Shown one piece after another: positions 8,199 to 16,370 of a DNA stretch of 26,679 nt. This DNA comes from a virus, in the IMG/VR virus record IMGVR_UViG_3300046488_000196, positions 1 through 26,679 of that record; one strand, given 5' to 3'. Made by a program: the position numbers and the translations under genes. The notes beneath the pieces are model-generated. The model saw only the letters and a program-made list of their open reading frames with translations. It ran no database searches and had not been told where the DNA came from. The stretch's first letter is position 1; each line of letters starts with the position of its first letter.

Positions 8199-8232
8199 CC
8201 CCCCGTGCCGGCAGGATCATTCCGGCACAGGG
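8199..8232 (-). terminator. Strong GC-rich hairpin after tail tube gene
   Basis: On the transcribed strand CCCTGTGCCGG pairs with CCGGCACGGGG (11 bp including one G-U) around a 10-nt loop. It begins 18 bases past the tail tube stop and is followed by TTATAATTCTTT, which is A/T-rich but not a clean T-run. It may be a terminator, a 3' mRNA stabiliser, or a processing signal for the tRNA whose 5' end is 26 bases further on. Confidence 0.55.
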
Positions 8233-8249
8233 AATAAGGCAGCGAACAA

Positions 8250-9158
8250 TTATAACTGAGCTTCCAGGGTTATGTTATTGCCTGTACTGGTATCAACAAA
8301 ATCGATATCATAAGAGCCCGTGAAGTGAACAGTACCGGTTCTTTTTTCATCATCAATTTCTGCTTCTCCCATCTGAGTAAGCCCGCCTTCTTTCAGGATG
8401 ATGTCATAAGGAGTTTCTACTCCAATCACCATGGTTAAGTCAGGACAGAATTCGTTTAATAAGAAATCGTTAAGCTCGTCAGGATCTATTCCGTCCATTA
8501 CAGCCATAAAATCAACATCAATTTTTGATACAATTGCTTTGTTGATGGCATTCTTTGTCTGTCTGCTCTTAAGATTCATCTTCCAGTCGCTTAGTCTGTC
8601 ATCGGCTATCGTGATGTTTCCAAACACTGGGGAGATATAACCCTTAACTATATTTTCGGCATCCAGGGCCGGAATTTTTAACGTCCCTTTAAGCGTATTT
8701 GTTTTAGAAGCTGTTATCAATGTGGTCGCGTCAGAAGCTTTGTAAGAATTTTCAAGTCCGATTGTTAAAATTCTTTCCTTTGGTGAAAGTGTCAGATCAA
8801 AATCTATTCCCAATGATTTTGTATTCTCAAACGTGAATATTCCGCCCGTTGCGGTAAAGTCGGTTACCTTGGCAACTCCTGAAGTAATAATTTTTGCTGA
8901 TACATCAGATGCCTTGCACGCTCCTATTATGAACTTTAGCAGATCATATCCCATTTGCTCGGTTTTTACTTCAGCCCTGAAATTTGTTCTGGAAGAGTAA
9001 ACTCTCCCGCTCTTGGACTTTATTTCCCCGAATGGTCCTGTCTTAAATGTGCTGGTATCTTTGTATCCTAAGCCAATTGCACCCGCGCCATCCGATGGGA
9101 AAGCTGCTGAACCCGGCGCAAGGTAAACTTCTTTTATTCCTGGCGATTTGAATGACAT
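8250..9158 (-). CDS. Major tail tube protein
   Basis: A 302-residue beta-rich protein without signal peptide. It follows the tail terminator and precedes the chaperones and tape measure, which is the standard place of the tube subunit. The N-terminus (VYLAPGSAAFPSDGAGAIGLG), repeated Thr/Ser-rich strands, and a C-terminal domain ending in GTVHFTGSYDIDFVDTSTG fit a tube protein with an added domain. The start ATG has AGGAGA at good spacing, stronger than at most genes here, in keeping with high expression. A strong hairpin follows the gene. No exact family name is claimed. Confidence 0.75.
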   Translation of the reverse strand: MSFKSPGIKEVYLAPGSAAFPSDGAGAIGLGYKDTSTFKTGPFGEIKSKSGRVYSSRTNFRAEVKTEQMGYDLLKFIIGACKASDVSAKIITSGVAKVTDFTATGGIFTFENTKSLGIDFDLTLSPKERILTIGLENSYKASDATTLITASKTNTLKGTLKIPALDAENIVKGYISPVFGNITIADDRLSDWKMNLKSRQTKNAINKAIVSKIDVDFMAVMDGIDPDELNDFLLNEFCPDLTMVIGVETPYDIILKEGGLTQMGEAEIDDEKRTGTVHFTGSYDIDFVDTSTGNNITLEAQL

Positions 9159-9198
9159 TGTTCTGTCTCCTATAAAATATTATTAAATAAATTCTCAG

Positions 9199-9693
9199 TT
9201 AAAATTTCCATACCGGCGTTGTATATGTAATCTCGAAAATAGCGTCCATCTCTCCGCGCGTCTTGTCGTTGCTTTCCGCTCCCTTCGCCCATTCATCGCC
9301 CGATGGTTTAATTTCACTCACGGAATATTTTTCGCAAAAACTGTCGTGAAATTTTCCAATTGCGGTAAGCACATCCTGCACGCCGATATTCAAAGTCGTG
9401 CTCGTATTCTTCCCGTCCGCGGTTACATGCGCAAAAGTTATAATAAGTTTGTGCAGCCAGTTGTTATTCCTGCTTGTCGGTATGCTTGCGTGATCATAAA
9501 TTATGTTAGCTGGTAGCTCTTTATCATTCAGCTCTTCCAGTTGAAAAAGAATATTTTTCACCGGGTTAGTCTTATAACTATTAGCTGTTTTGATATCTTT
9601 CAGCATGTCCAGCAAATCAAGTAATATGTTTGTGCGGACAGTTAAATTCGTGTCTATATTGCTGTTCACTCTGAATGTTACTTCGTCAGCCAT
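9199..9693 (-). CDS. Tail terminator / tail completion protein
   Basis: A 164-residue protein. After an N-terminal helical part (NILLDLLDMLKDIKTANSY) it shows alternating strands (NNWLHKLIITFAHVTADG) and ends MDAIFEITYTTPVWKF. This final strand with a TP-aromatic ending is common in tail terminator (lambda gpU-like) and tail completion proteins, which cap the tail tube and join it to the head. Its position just before the tail tube gene agrees. The ATG lies 3 bases after the upstream stop, suggesting coupling. The family is inferred from position and the ending motif. Confidence 0.6.
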   Translation of the reverse strand: MADEVTFRVNSNIDTNLTVRTNILLDLLDMLKDIKTANSYKTNPVKNILFQLEELNDKELPANIIYDHASIPTSRNNNWLHKLIITFAHVTADGKNTSTTLNIGVQDVLTAIGKFHDSFCEKYSVSEIKPSGDEWAKGAESNDKTRGEMDAIFEITYTTPVWKF

Positions 9694-9695
9694 TA

Positions 9696-10346
9696 TTATA
9701 ATCCAATTTTAAGTTTAGCTTCCAGCGATGGGTCCAGTGATGCCTTCCCGTCTCTTAAAGTAATATCTCCCTTCCCTTCAAGAGTCAGATAAAGGAATAA
9801 AAGCTTTGTGTTATATTCAAGAACCGGGAACAGGGAATAATTCAGTTTAGAATCAAACATTCTGCAGCTCCCGCCGATCCCCAGTTCCCACACGGGCACT
9901 TCCTTAATAATCCGGGTATTATTAGTCTCTGCCCTGGTATCCGTAGTTACCGCGATTGTTCGCTCCGGATATTTGAATTTATATTTAAACATATCTTCCC
10001 GGAACCAATACTCCACATGAACGCCCGTGCCATTGGTAAGAGTAGTATCGGCATATTTGTATGTTTCAATTGCCAGGTCATCGGTCGGTTTAACAACAGA
10101 GTCCTTCCCGGCACATGGAATCCGGGAAGGTTCTGTTTGGTTGGTGTGGATCTGTCCAGTCTTTGCAGGTATGCCCCCTGCAAGTTCTTTATAAACTATC
10201 AATGTATCCCGGATAATTTTTGTTATGGTATTTGTGCCTGTTTTTACTTCCGGGCATTTATGGAAATGCGAATAGCTGAACATCCCTGCGCCTCCCCCGA
10301 TTACTATACCAATAACAAAAACAATCGCTAATGTTTTTAAGTTCAT
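9696..10346 (-). CDS. Membrane-anchored protein of the lysis cassette, possible spanin analogue
   Basis: A 216-residue protein when started at the ATG at 10346, which has AAAGGA upstream and overlaps the end of the endolysin gene. One transmembrane helix lies near residues 5-25 (TLAIVFVIGIVIGGGAGMFS), followed by a polar part facing the periplasm. The C-terminal half alternates beta strands (VWELGIGGSCRMFDS, LFPVLEYNTKLLFLYL). Placement right after the endolysin suggests a lysis role such as spanin, but it lacks the long coiled coil of Rz proteins. Similar single-anchor proteins occur in Bacteroidota phages. Function unproven. Confidence 0.55.
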   Translation of the reverse strand: MNLKTLAIVFVIGIVIGGGAGMFSYSHFHKCPEVKTGTNTITKIIRDTLIVYKELAGGIPAKTGQIHTNQTEPSRIPCAGKDSVVKPTDDLAIETYKYADTTLTNGTGVHVEYWFREDMFKYKFKYPERTIAVTTDTRAETNNTRIIKEVPVWELGIGGSCRMFDSKLNYSLFPVLEYNTKLLFLYLTLEGKGDITLRDGKASLDPSLEAKLKIGL

Positions 10347-10347
10347 T

Positions 10348-10881
10348 TTATTTTCCTTTAATCGAATGGTATTTACCAAGTACCTCATCTGCATACTTGC
10401 CTGATAAATCCCCGTTCCAAAAACCCAGCATCTTCACAATGTTAGGTCCTGCCATCTCTCTTTTCTTCGATAACCACTTGCAGCCGTATGTAATCTGATC
10501 CATTAAGTTCTCACAGTAATCGTCAATAGCTTTCACAACTGCTATTTGAGAAAGTGGGCTTCCTAATAATTGTTGAACCGCCTGGGTCTGGCAATTAAAA
10601 TAATCCTCAAAATATCCTGCCAGCCTTAATGATTCCCCCATCATCTGTGTAACGCCGTAAGAAGCCGCTAACAGGATCTCCGTAGTCGTTGGTAGATTCT
10701 GTTTTTCGGTATATCTTGAATAAAATCCGTTTTCCAGTCGCGCTCTGTCAGGAGCAAAACAGCCGTCCTTTTTTCTTCCTCCTTCCTGAAGACATAAAGC
10801 CTGTACCAACTCAACTTCGAAATTAAAAGAAGGGGCAACTCTTTCACACGCGTCAAACACCTGTTCTCTGGTAAAAATCAT
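10348..10881 (-). CDS. Endolysin, lytic transglycosylase/lysozyme-like
   Basis: A 177-residue soluble protein. ALCLQEGGR near residues 28-36 holds a candidate catalytic Glu (E33). ARLENGFYSRY near 47-57 and AASYGVTQMMG near 72-82 match the order of motifs in goose-type lysozymes and soluble lytic transglycosylases (E, then E.G.Y, then S.G..Q). The enzyme would cut the glycan strands of peptidoglycan. No signal peptide is seen, so it needs the membrane proteins encoded upstream for release. Its start overlaps the putative holin stop as ATGA. Confidence 0.72.
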   Translation of the reverse strand: MIFTREQVFDACERVAPSFNFEVELVQALCLQEGGRKKDGCFAPDRARLENGFYSRYTEKQNLPTTTEILLAASYGVTQMMGESLRLAGYFEDYFNCQTQAVQQLLGSPLSQIAVVKAIDDYCENLMDQITYGCKWLSKKREMAGPNIVKMLGFWNGDLSGKYADEVLGKYHSIKGK

Positions 10882-11309
10882 TTTGATGCCTCGGTTATCG
10901 ATGAAGAAGTTTGTTTTATCTCTGTTAAGACAGTGGTAGCTTGTCTCTCCACATTCAGGAACCGCTTAAAGAGTTGGTCACTCCCCAGGTAAGTAACAGA
11001 TGCCGTACCGAAATAATCGATACAACCAGCCCATGGTTGATGCAGAAGGTTTCCGCTTATTGACATAATAATCAATTTCATTATTCCAACATCGAAAGCC
11101 CAGCAGCAGAAAAGTGCAATCGCAAAACTCAATACCGGAAATGATTCGCTCTTTAAATCTTTATTGTTTACCAATGCACCCCATAAGCCCTTTACTAGTC
11201 CCAATAATCCAATCGCGGATATCCCTTTTACAACTTCAATTATTGAAGTAATAAATACTGAAAATATCGCAAGTTGAATAACTGTTATAAATAATCTATT
11301 CCAATCCAC
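10878..11309 (-). CDS. Putative holin
   Basis: A 143-residue membrane protein starting with GTG at 11309 (AGG upstream). Hydrophobic segments lie near residues 5-24 (LFITVIQLAIFSVFITSII), 30-48, 58-80 (FPVLSFAIALFCCWAFDVGI) and possibly just after, and the C-terminus is polar. It is ATGA-coupled to the endolysin gene, and this coupling plus the topology is the main support for a holin. The C-terminal tail (QATTVLTEIKQTSSSITEA) looks like a short coiled coil. No holin family is claimed. Confidence 0.6.
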   Translation of the reverse strand: MDWNRLFITVIQLAIFSVFITSIIEVVKGISAIGLLGLVKGLWGALVNNKDLKSESFPVLSFAIALFCCWAFDVGIMKLIIMSISGNLLHQPWAGCIDYFGTASVTYLGSDQLFKRFLNVERQATTVLTEIKQTSSSITEASK

Positions 11310-11316
11310 TTTCTAC

Positions 11317-11616
11317 CTACTTTGATAAAATTTTAAGAGTCCCAATAATGCTTATAACGAAATAGACAAATCCGATAAAACCTAGCGCGACTTTAAAAAC
11401 CTTGCTAAACGCAAACGATGGACTCAGTTTGTTGTAAATAAGTTGATCAAATTCCTTTCTCTTGAATATGATATTATTATCTCCGCCATCAATTATGGGA
11501 ACGTTTTCCAGTTCTTCTTTAACTGATTCGAGTGTTGCTGTAATTTTGTCAATCTTATCCTCAAGGGAACAAGTCATTGCGCAATCAGGCAAAGATGGTT
11601 TATTTTGTTCTGGCAT
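11317..11616 (-). CDS. Small C-terminally anchored membrane protein of the lysis cassette
   Basis: A 99-residue protein with a polar, helical N-terminal part (EDKIDKITATLESVKEELEN) and one C-terminal transmembrane helix (ALGFIGFVYFVISIIGTLKI, about residues 77-96). It starts shortly after the FII-like stop and is followed 7 bases later by the putative holin. Small tail-anchored proteins in such places include holins of hemolysin-XhlA type and holin regulators, and the coiled coil plus terminal helix resembles XhlA. This is a position- and topology-based suggestion. Confidence 0.55.
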   Translation of the reverse strand: MPEQNKPSLPDCAMTCSLEDKIDKITATLESVKEELENVPIIDGGDNNIIFKRKEFDQLIYNKLSPSFAFSKVFKVALGFIGFVYFVISIIGTLKILSK

Positions 11617-11617
11617 C

Positions 11618-11935
11618 TTAGTTGTCCGTCGTTAATAGTAAAATGGATAATCCCGTTTCATCAGGAGGACGAATTTCTTTTATATAAAAAACTGTCGCGC
11701 CTATTGTAATCTTTCTGCCTTTCTCCACGCCTTCAACTTCAGATCCTAAACAATGAAATTCCGGCTTGCTTACAGAAATAGATACCTGATTCATTCTTGA
11801 AGTCTCGTCCGCCGAATAAAACAAACCCCTGACTATAACAGCCGGAGCTCCCGTTTCTAAGCTCTCAAGAACGCCGTCTTTCCCGGTGTTCTTGTCTCTC
11901 ATCATTGAAATATATGCTCGTTCGTATAATGACAT
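11618..11935 (-). CDS. Head-tail joining protein, FII-like
   Basis: A 105-residue protein after the capsid genes. It alternates strands and turns and ends in ITIGATVFYIKEIRPPDETG and LSILLLT, the pattern of lambda gpFII-type attachment proteins (a 'G..I.i....y.I..i..D..G...l.L' ending). Such proteins sit at the bottom of the connector and provide the site for tail docking. Length is close to that of gpFII (about 117). The ATG has only AAGAA upstream. The next gene begins one base after the stop. Confidence 0.62.
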   Translation of the reverse strand: MSLYERAYISMMRDKNTGKDGVLESLETGAPAVIVRGLFYSADETSRMNQVSISVSKPEFHCLGSEVEGVEKGRKITIGATVFYIKEIRPPDETGLSILLLTTDN

Positions 11936-11975
11936 TTCTTAAATCAGGTTTAATAAATTTGAAAATAAAAGTAGT

Positions 11976-12002
11976 GGGGACAGAAACTTAAGCCCTGCCC
12001 CC
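11976..12002 (-). terminator. Hairpin plus T-rich tail after capsid-adjacent gene
   Basis: On the transcribed strand GGGGGCAG pairs with CTGTCCCC (8 bp, one G-U) around an 11-nt loop, followed by ACTACTTTTATTTTC. The flanks AAGTAGT and ACTACTT can extend the structure with a bulge. It lies 12 bases past the stop of the 73-residue gene and before the connector gene, so it can act as a terminator or attenuator between head and connector genes. Confidence 0.6.
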
Positions 12003-12013
12003 TTTAATACTAC

Positions 12014-12235
12014 TTAAGTCTGTGGAGTCCCGGGAACAGCCGGATCAGATTCTTTCGCGTCTTTCCCGATTACAATGGTACCGCCGCTTGCAAGAAGTTG
12101 CGATTTATCATTACCGGAAACTTTAACAACCGCGCCTTTGTCGTAAAGTTTTACAGCCTTTGCGCCTTCCACTTTTACGCGGGTTGCTCTTGAAAGCTTT
12201 ACGAATTCAACTTTTTCAGGATCATATTTAGCCAC
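12014..12235 (-). CDS. Small capsid-adjacent protein (possible head decoration/completion)
   Basis: A 73-residue protein with GTG start at 12235 and AGAGG upstream. It has a beta-rich core with YDKGAVVKVSGNDKSQLLAS, like the many short phage proteins placed directly after the major capsid gene that have a 'G..v.V....A..L...G.A' core. The C-terminus is Pro-rich and probably flexible. Hairpins lie on both sides of the gene. It may be a minor head protein; the decoration role is only inferred from the gene order. Confidence 0.5.
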   Translation of the reverse strand: MAKYDPEKVEFVKLSRATRVKVEGAKAVKLYDKGAVVKVSGNDKSQLLASGGTIVIGKDAKESDPAVPGTPQT

Positions 12236-12292
12236 TTTAAGCCTCTACTAAATTTATTTTTGAATATTTTCGTTTACACCAATAAAATGACA

Positions 12293-12318
12293 TGCGGTCC
12301 CCCGGAAGGGAAACCGCA
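12293..12318 (-). terminator. Hairpin downstream of major capsid gene
   Basis: TGCGGT pairs with ACCGCA, with inner CCC/GGG pairing and a short loop, 12 bases past the capsid stop. The transcribed strand then runs TGTCATTTTATTGG. This may be a leaky terminator or a 3' stabiliser that raises capsid mRNA over downstream genes. Confidence 0.45.
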
Positions 12319-12329
12319 ATCAGAATAAA

Positions 12330-13640
12330 TTAATTAACACCTTCCGCAATTGAGATTGCTTCAGGATGTTCAGCCATTACGTTCATGGCTATGTTCGCTT
12401 TCACCTGGATATCGCCTGCAGCCCAGCCTGATCCCCATGGATTAGCTTCTACAAGTATATAACCCCATAACAACAGGACAAGGTTCGACCAGCCGCCGTA
12501 GAACAGATCGCCTTCGTCTACCTGGTTGCTTTCTTTTACTGGTCTTCCAACCATTACGTTATTGTCATCGCATAAGAACGAAGGATAGTTTGCTGCTATC
12601 TGTTTTTTCTGCAATGTTCCAACGGTAACCGGGTTAGCAACAAAATTGAAAGATCCGATCTCTGCATTTGCGGCTTTGATCGCCTGGCGCATGTCGATAG
12701 CACTGTCACGGTTGAATCCTCCGCCTAGTATTCCGTGCGGACCTGTCATGTTTACGAATCCAACCGGCTCAACTCCGCCGGCACCGTATGCAATCGTTCT
12801 GTCCATTCCTCTCATTACTGCACCAAGTAGTTTCCTTCTTGCCCATGCCTCTGAAACATTAGGAGACTGCAATAACATCTGTCTGGAGATGGATGTTAAT
12901 GATCCGCCTAATTTAGGATCATAAGTTTCTTTGGTGAATGTAACATCAGATGAATCAGGAGCTACTGTTTCAAGCTTGAAAGAAAATGTATGCTGGTTTG
13001 CTTCTCTTACTAACGGAATTGTTCCGCTAAGATTATCAAGAACAGTAACGCCGGCGTTAACAAATGCGAGCTGGTTATGCAGATATTCAACAAAGGTCTG
13101 TGGAACAGGAGTTTCGAATATGGTCAAACCTCCAAGTCCCGGAGTCCCTGCTACCTGGGCTCTCTTGGTCCCGAAACCGAAAGCGGATGTTGGAACTAAA
13201 AGCCCATTCCCGATATCCCTTCCGATCAGTTTTTGAATATGCTCATGCATTTCTCTTTCAATACCCAGCTTTGCGAATGCTGAACGGTCACTCATTGAAA
13301 GTATAGCTCTTGCAAGTCTATAATCCTTCATGTCCTTTTCGTCCGCACCGCCGTGCGCGTCAGCAGTCCTGGTTGCTTCAGGATCATGCATTTTCCCTGA
13401 ACAGAAATCATAGAACTCCTTGAAGTTTTTATCTTCACGGATATATTTCTGCCCCTCTGCCAATACATCAATGCCAGGCAGATTACGTTGAAAATCACCA
13501 GCCAATTGAAGAATGCTAGCGGCATTGTCGATAGCTCTCTTTTTTTCGGCTTCTGTTTTTTCCTTCAGTTCCTTATCCCATTTTTCCCTTAAAAGCTTTT
13601 CGGCTTCTTTCTCTGCAGCGGCTATTTCTTCCGGTGTCAT
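12330..13640 (-). CDS. Major capsid protein, HK97 fold
   Basis: A 436-residue protein. Residues about 2-60 are charged helix (EIAAAEKEAEKLLREKWD), like the scaffold-like delta domain removed during maturation. From about residue 145 come capsid-type motifs: GNGLLVPTSAFGFG, PQTFVEYLHNQLAFVNAG, then SRQMLLQSPNVSEAWARR and YGAGGVEPVGFVNMTG, in the order seen in HK97-like capsid proteins of the Phage_capsid family. The C-terminus (GWAAGDIQVKANIAMNVMAE) fits the last strand and helix. The start has GGAG upstream. It follows the protease directly. The protein forms the icosahedral shell. Confidence 0.9.
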   Translation of the reverse strand: MTPEEIAAAEKEAEKLLREKWDKELKEKTEAEKKRAIDNAASILQLAGDFQRNLPGIDVLAEGQKYIREDKNFKEFYDFCSGKMHDPEATRTADAHGGADEKDMKDYRLARAILSMSDRSAFAKLGIEREMHEHIQKLIGRDIGNGLLVPTSAFGFGTKRAQVAGTPGLGGLTIFETPVPQTFVEYLHNQLAFVNAGVTVLDNLSGTIPLVREANQHTFSFKLETVAPDSSDVTFTKETYDPKLGGSLTSISRQMLLQSPNVSEAWARRKLLGAVMRGMDRTIAYGAGGVEPVGFVNMTGPHGILGGGFNRDSAIDMRQAIKAANAEIGSFNFVANPVTVGTLQKKQIAANYPSFLCDDNNVMVGRPVKESNQVDEGDLFYGGWSNLVLLLWGYILVEANPWGSGWAAGDIQVKANIAMNVMAEHPEAISIAEGVN

Positions 13641-13699
13641 GTTTTTTGTACTCCGATTATGTTTGATTACAATTGTTTAATTGACTTTTTTTATGCTCA

Positions 13700-14425
13700 T
13701 TAATTAAAATTCTCAAATCTCCATCTCTTGGAAACTGCAAGGGCTATTTCTTTAGGTGTTGTTTCCCTGCTGGCCTGTTTATGGCTAACCGTAATTTTGG
13801 TTTCACTTCCTCTGTTAAATTCCCTTATCGCTTCCTCATAATTTCCGTTCAGGACAGTTAAAGAAATAGTAGTGGGAGCAATAGCTTCCCCCTCCTTGGA
13901 TCTCCCGTTGCCTACTGTCGGGTCCGCTCCGTCCGGTGTATGACAGGTATGAATCGGCTCCCAGTCTGTTATTCTGTATGTATCCACATTTTCAGTTTCG
14001 CTTTCCAGTACCAGGTCGTAGATATCATATGATATCGATACGTTCTTTCTTATCCCGTCAACAATATCTTTGAAGATCTGAACAGCACGGTCCGTGTTTT
14101 TACTAAACCGTACTTTTACTCTCAGTTTTTTCTCAGCTGAATCAATCCATGCTTTATCAACAATGCCTATCTGATCGCCTTTATGCCCGTCCCTGTGCGC
14201 CGCTCCGTCCGTTAATCTTCCCCATCGAATAGATGTAGATTGATGGTCAAGTATTTCGTTTCCAAACCATCTCATAACCGGGTATTCAGATGAAACAGAA
14301 AACTCAGCCGTGCAGCCTTCTTTATCAATAGTGGTTTCATCAACCTGCATATCCCTTGAAAGTTGAAAAGTTTGCTCTCCTCTCTGGCCCAATTTTTTAC
14401 GGATCTCTTCAAGTTTTAATTTCAT
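13700..14425 (-). CDS. Prohead protease, HK97 family (S78-like)
   Basis: A 241-residue protein between portal and major capsid. Features in order are an N-terminal beta part (TAEFSVSSEYPVMRWFGNEI, about 39-58), a histidine in AHRDGHKGDQIG as candidate catalytic His, a strand-rich part (KLRVKVRFSKN), IRKNVSISYDI as candidate Ser motif (VSISY), and RITDWEPIHTCHTPDGADP. These fit the U35/S78 capsid protease fold with a His-Ser pair. It would cut the delta domain of the capsid protein during head maturation. The C-terminal 70 residues are polar and may serve as scaffold. The ATG lies just past the portal stop. Confidence 0.8.
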   Translation of the reverse strand: MKLKLEEIRKKLGQRGEQTFQLSRDMQVDETTIDKEGCTAEFSVSSEYPVMRWFGNEILDHQSTSIRWGRLTDGAAHRDGHKGDQIGIVDKAWIDSAEKKLRVKVRFSKNTDRAVQIFKDIVDGIRKNVSISYDIYDLVLESETENVDTYRITDWEPIHTCHTPDGADPTVGNGRSKEGEAIAPTTISLTVLNGNYEEAIREFNRGSETKITVSHKQASRETTPKEIALAVSKRWRFENFN

Positions 14426-14429
14426 TTTT

Positions 14430-16046
14430 TCAACTCGCTAATTTTAATTTTTCTTTAGTCGCGGTATTGGTTTTATTTGCATCTTCGGCTCCGGGATCAG
14501 CATTATTCGATTGTTCCGAAACAGCAACCTTTATATCAAGAAAATCTGTTAACTCAGGACAGCCATATTTCAGCGCAAGCTTTTTAACATACTGCCTGTC
14601 TCTGAATATATCCTCTACGCTTCCGCCCTTTTCGTTAACAATATCAACTTTGGATGAGTACCCCATCTGCTCGCTCTTCGCGGCGCTCTCAACATCTTCT
14701 TTCGGACTAACCCATGACCATCTGCGCCCCTGGAAGTAATGGCTCAAATACTTTTCATAATTCGATGGATACAAAGGTGAAAGAGCTCCGCAGTTCAATG
14801 CGCTCTTAAGCCAGGCCTCATAAACAGGTAAAAGAAAAGCTTCCCGGAATAAACTCTGAGTCATCATCCACCCGCTTCTCTCGTTCTGCAATCCGGATCT
14901 CATTGAAGAATAGTTCACTCCCTCCAGGTCATTGGCAAATGAGTTATAGCTTAATCCTAAACCGGTGGAAATCTTTCTAAGCATCGCTTTTAAGAAAGGT
15001 TGATGTTGTTCATGTGGAAACTTTGGATCGAACTGTGCAAACTCATAACCGTATGGCAGCTCTTCGATGGATCCTGCGGTTATGTCCATGTATTTACCCG
15101 GAGCCGGCTTGAATTCTTCGCTTTTCCCCTTCCCCGCTCCTCCTCCTGAAAATGATCCGGCAGCGTCAAGTTTTGTTCTCTGAATAAAACCCATTTTCCC
15201 GGCGCTGAACTGTGCGTTAACAAGTGAGTAATCTTCCCATCTTGTCACGCCCTTTAATGATAAGATTACACTGCTTAGCGGTGTCATCCCTCTGGTCTGT
15301 TTCGGATGGTCCGGATCAAAGTCATAGATAAGTTCAGACATGTCAATTCTTATTCTCTGCCCCGAATATCCCGGCACTCCGTAAAGTTCTTCCTTTATTT
15401 TCCCGGTCCGCATCCAGATAGCCTTTACTTCTCTCCAGTTATTTATTTCCACACCGTTTAATATTATATTGTCTCCGTATTCTCCTGAGTACAAATAATC
15501 GATATCGTATGGGTCCAATAACTCTAGCGAAAATCCATAAGGATTATCTTTCGTTTTAAGGTTTGTAATTTTTCTTACCAGGAATTCCCCGTTCAGGCAT
15601 AACATGTTTTCAATCAGCCATTGCACGCGTAACATGCTGTACCGCTTACTCATAGTGCAGTATTCCTTCCTGCACCATAATGCAAATTTTTCTTCTATTA
15701 GGTTATTTGCGAAATCGTCATACTCTCCGGATGGGAACTTGCTTAACACCTGCAGCTTGAATCCTTCGTGGCCGATAATATTAGATTTAGATTCAATCAA
15801 ATACCCGCGTACATAAGGATTATTTTTCGATAAGTCATATACTCTGCTATCAATCCTGTTCTTCGAATTCCTTATCTCGCGATTTATGTCATTGCTTTCC
15901 GTTATCCAGTCTTCAGTAAACCTGGTTATTCTGCCCGCTTCATAAGCGCGTGCCGCAAACTTCTTTCCAAGATTTAACTGCGTCCGCACAGCATAATTAA
16001 GCCTGAAACGATCATATGCCTGCGATATGGAATCCAATATTCCCAT
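14430..16046 (-). CDS. Portal protein, lambda gpB family
   Basis: A 538-residue protein, the usual length of lambda-type portals. The order of motifs fits: an N-terminal SKNRIDSRVYDLSKNNPYVR (each-subunit arm), then NIIGHEGFKL, CLNGEFLVRK, LELLDPYDIDYL, ELIYDFDPDHPKQTRGMTPL, LVNAQFSAG, and LGLSYNSFANDLEGVNYSSM with a downstream RSGWMMTQ. These are known marks of the lambda portal family. Twelve copies form the DNA gateway at one capsid vertex and bind terminase. It starts at TAATG overlapping the preceding gene stop, so translation is coupled. Confidence 0.92.
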   Translation of the reverse strand: MGILDSISQAYDRFRLNYAVRTQLNLGKKFAARAYEAGRITRFTEDWITESNDINREIRNSKNRIDSRVYDLSKNNPYVRGYLIESKSNIIGHEGFKLQVLSKFPSGEYDDFANNLIEEKFALWCRKEYCTMSKRYSMLRVQWLIENMLCLNGEFLVRKITNLKTKDNPYGFSLELLDPYDIDYLYSGEYGDNIILNGVEINNWREVKAIWMRTGKIKEELYGVPGYSGQRIRIDMSELIYDFDPDHPKQTRGMTPLSSVILSLKGVTRWEDYSLVNAQFSAGKMGFIQRTKLDAAGSFSGGGAGKGKSEEFKPAPGKYMDITAGSIEELPYGYEFAQFDPKFPHEQHQPFLKAMLRKISTGLGLSYNSFANDLEGVNYSSMRSGLQNERSGWMMTQSLFREAFLLPVYEAWLKSALNCGALSPLYPSNYEKYLSHYFQGRRWSWVSPKEDVESAAKSEQMGYSSKVDIVNEKGGSVEDIFRDRQYVKKLALKYGCPELTDFLDIKVAVSEQSNNADPGAEDANKTNTATKEKLKLAS

Positions 16047-16345
16047 TAGTTTTTATACTTATTATCCCTGATTTCTAAAAGTTCAGGATGTGTTAATAAA
16101 AAGTGTCTGTTCTCCCTAAGGCCTGTCATAAAGAATTGACAGTCGCTATATCTGACCTGGCCTAATGAATCTGTCCTTGTCTGATATACAATCATTGTAT
16201 CAATGAAATGGTCACATAGTGAATCAATCTGGTTTATTCTCGTAAAGTCATATTGTTTCGGAGAACAATCGATTAAAGAAATGCTTCCGCCGATGATGAG
16301 AAGTTTGAGAATAAAGTATGTGAGTAAAATTATTTTAGTTTTCAT
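16046..16345 (-). CDS. Small exported protein or possible lipoprotein
   Basis: A 99-residue protein with a basic start and hydrophobic core (IILLTYFILKLLIIGGSISL, about residues 5-24), then DCSPK. Cys27 could be a lipid-modified cysteine, though the residue before it is Asp instead of the usual Gly, Ala or Ser, so an uncleaved anchor is equally possible. The rest is polar and charged. It sits between another exported protein and the portal gene, with TAATG overlap to the portal. Such genes between terminase and portal are not part of the lambda core set. Function unknown; superinfection exclusion is one possibility. Confidence 0.6.
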   Translation of the reverse strand: MKTKIILLTYFILKLLIIGGSISLIDCSPKQYDFTRINQIDSLCDHFIDTMIVYQTRTDSLGQVRYSDCQFFMTGLRENRHFLLTHPELLEIRDNKYKN

Positions 16346-16370
16346 TTTTTAGATATCCCGTTGCCTTAAA

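Noticed and set aside
9947-10183. Minus-strand 78-codon frame inside the membrane-anchored protein gene
   Set aside because: Alternative frame inside a gene with a clear anchor, ribosome site and coupling; no own start signal.
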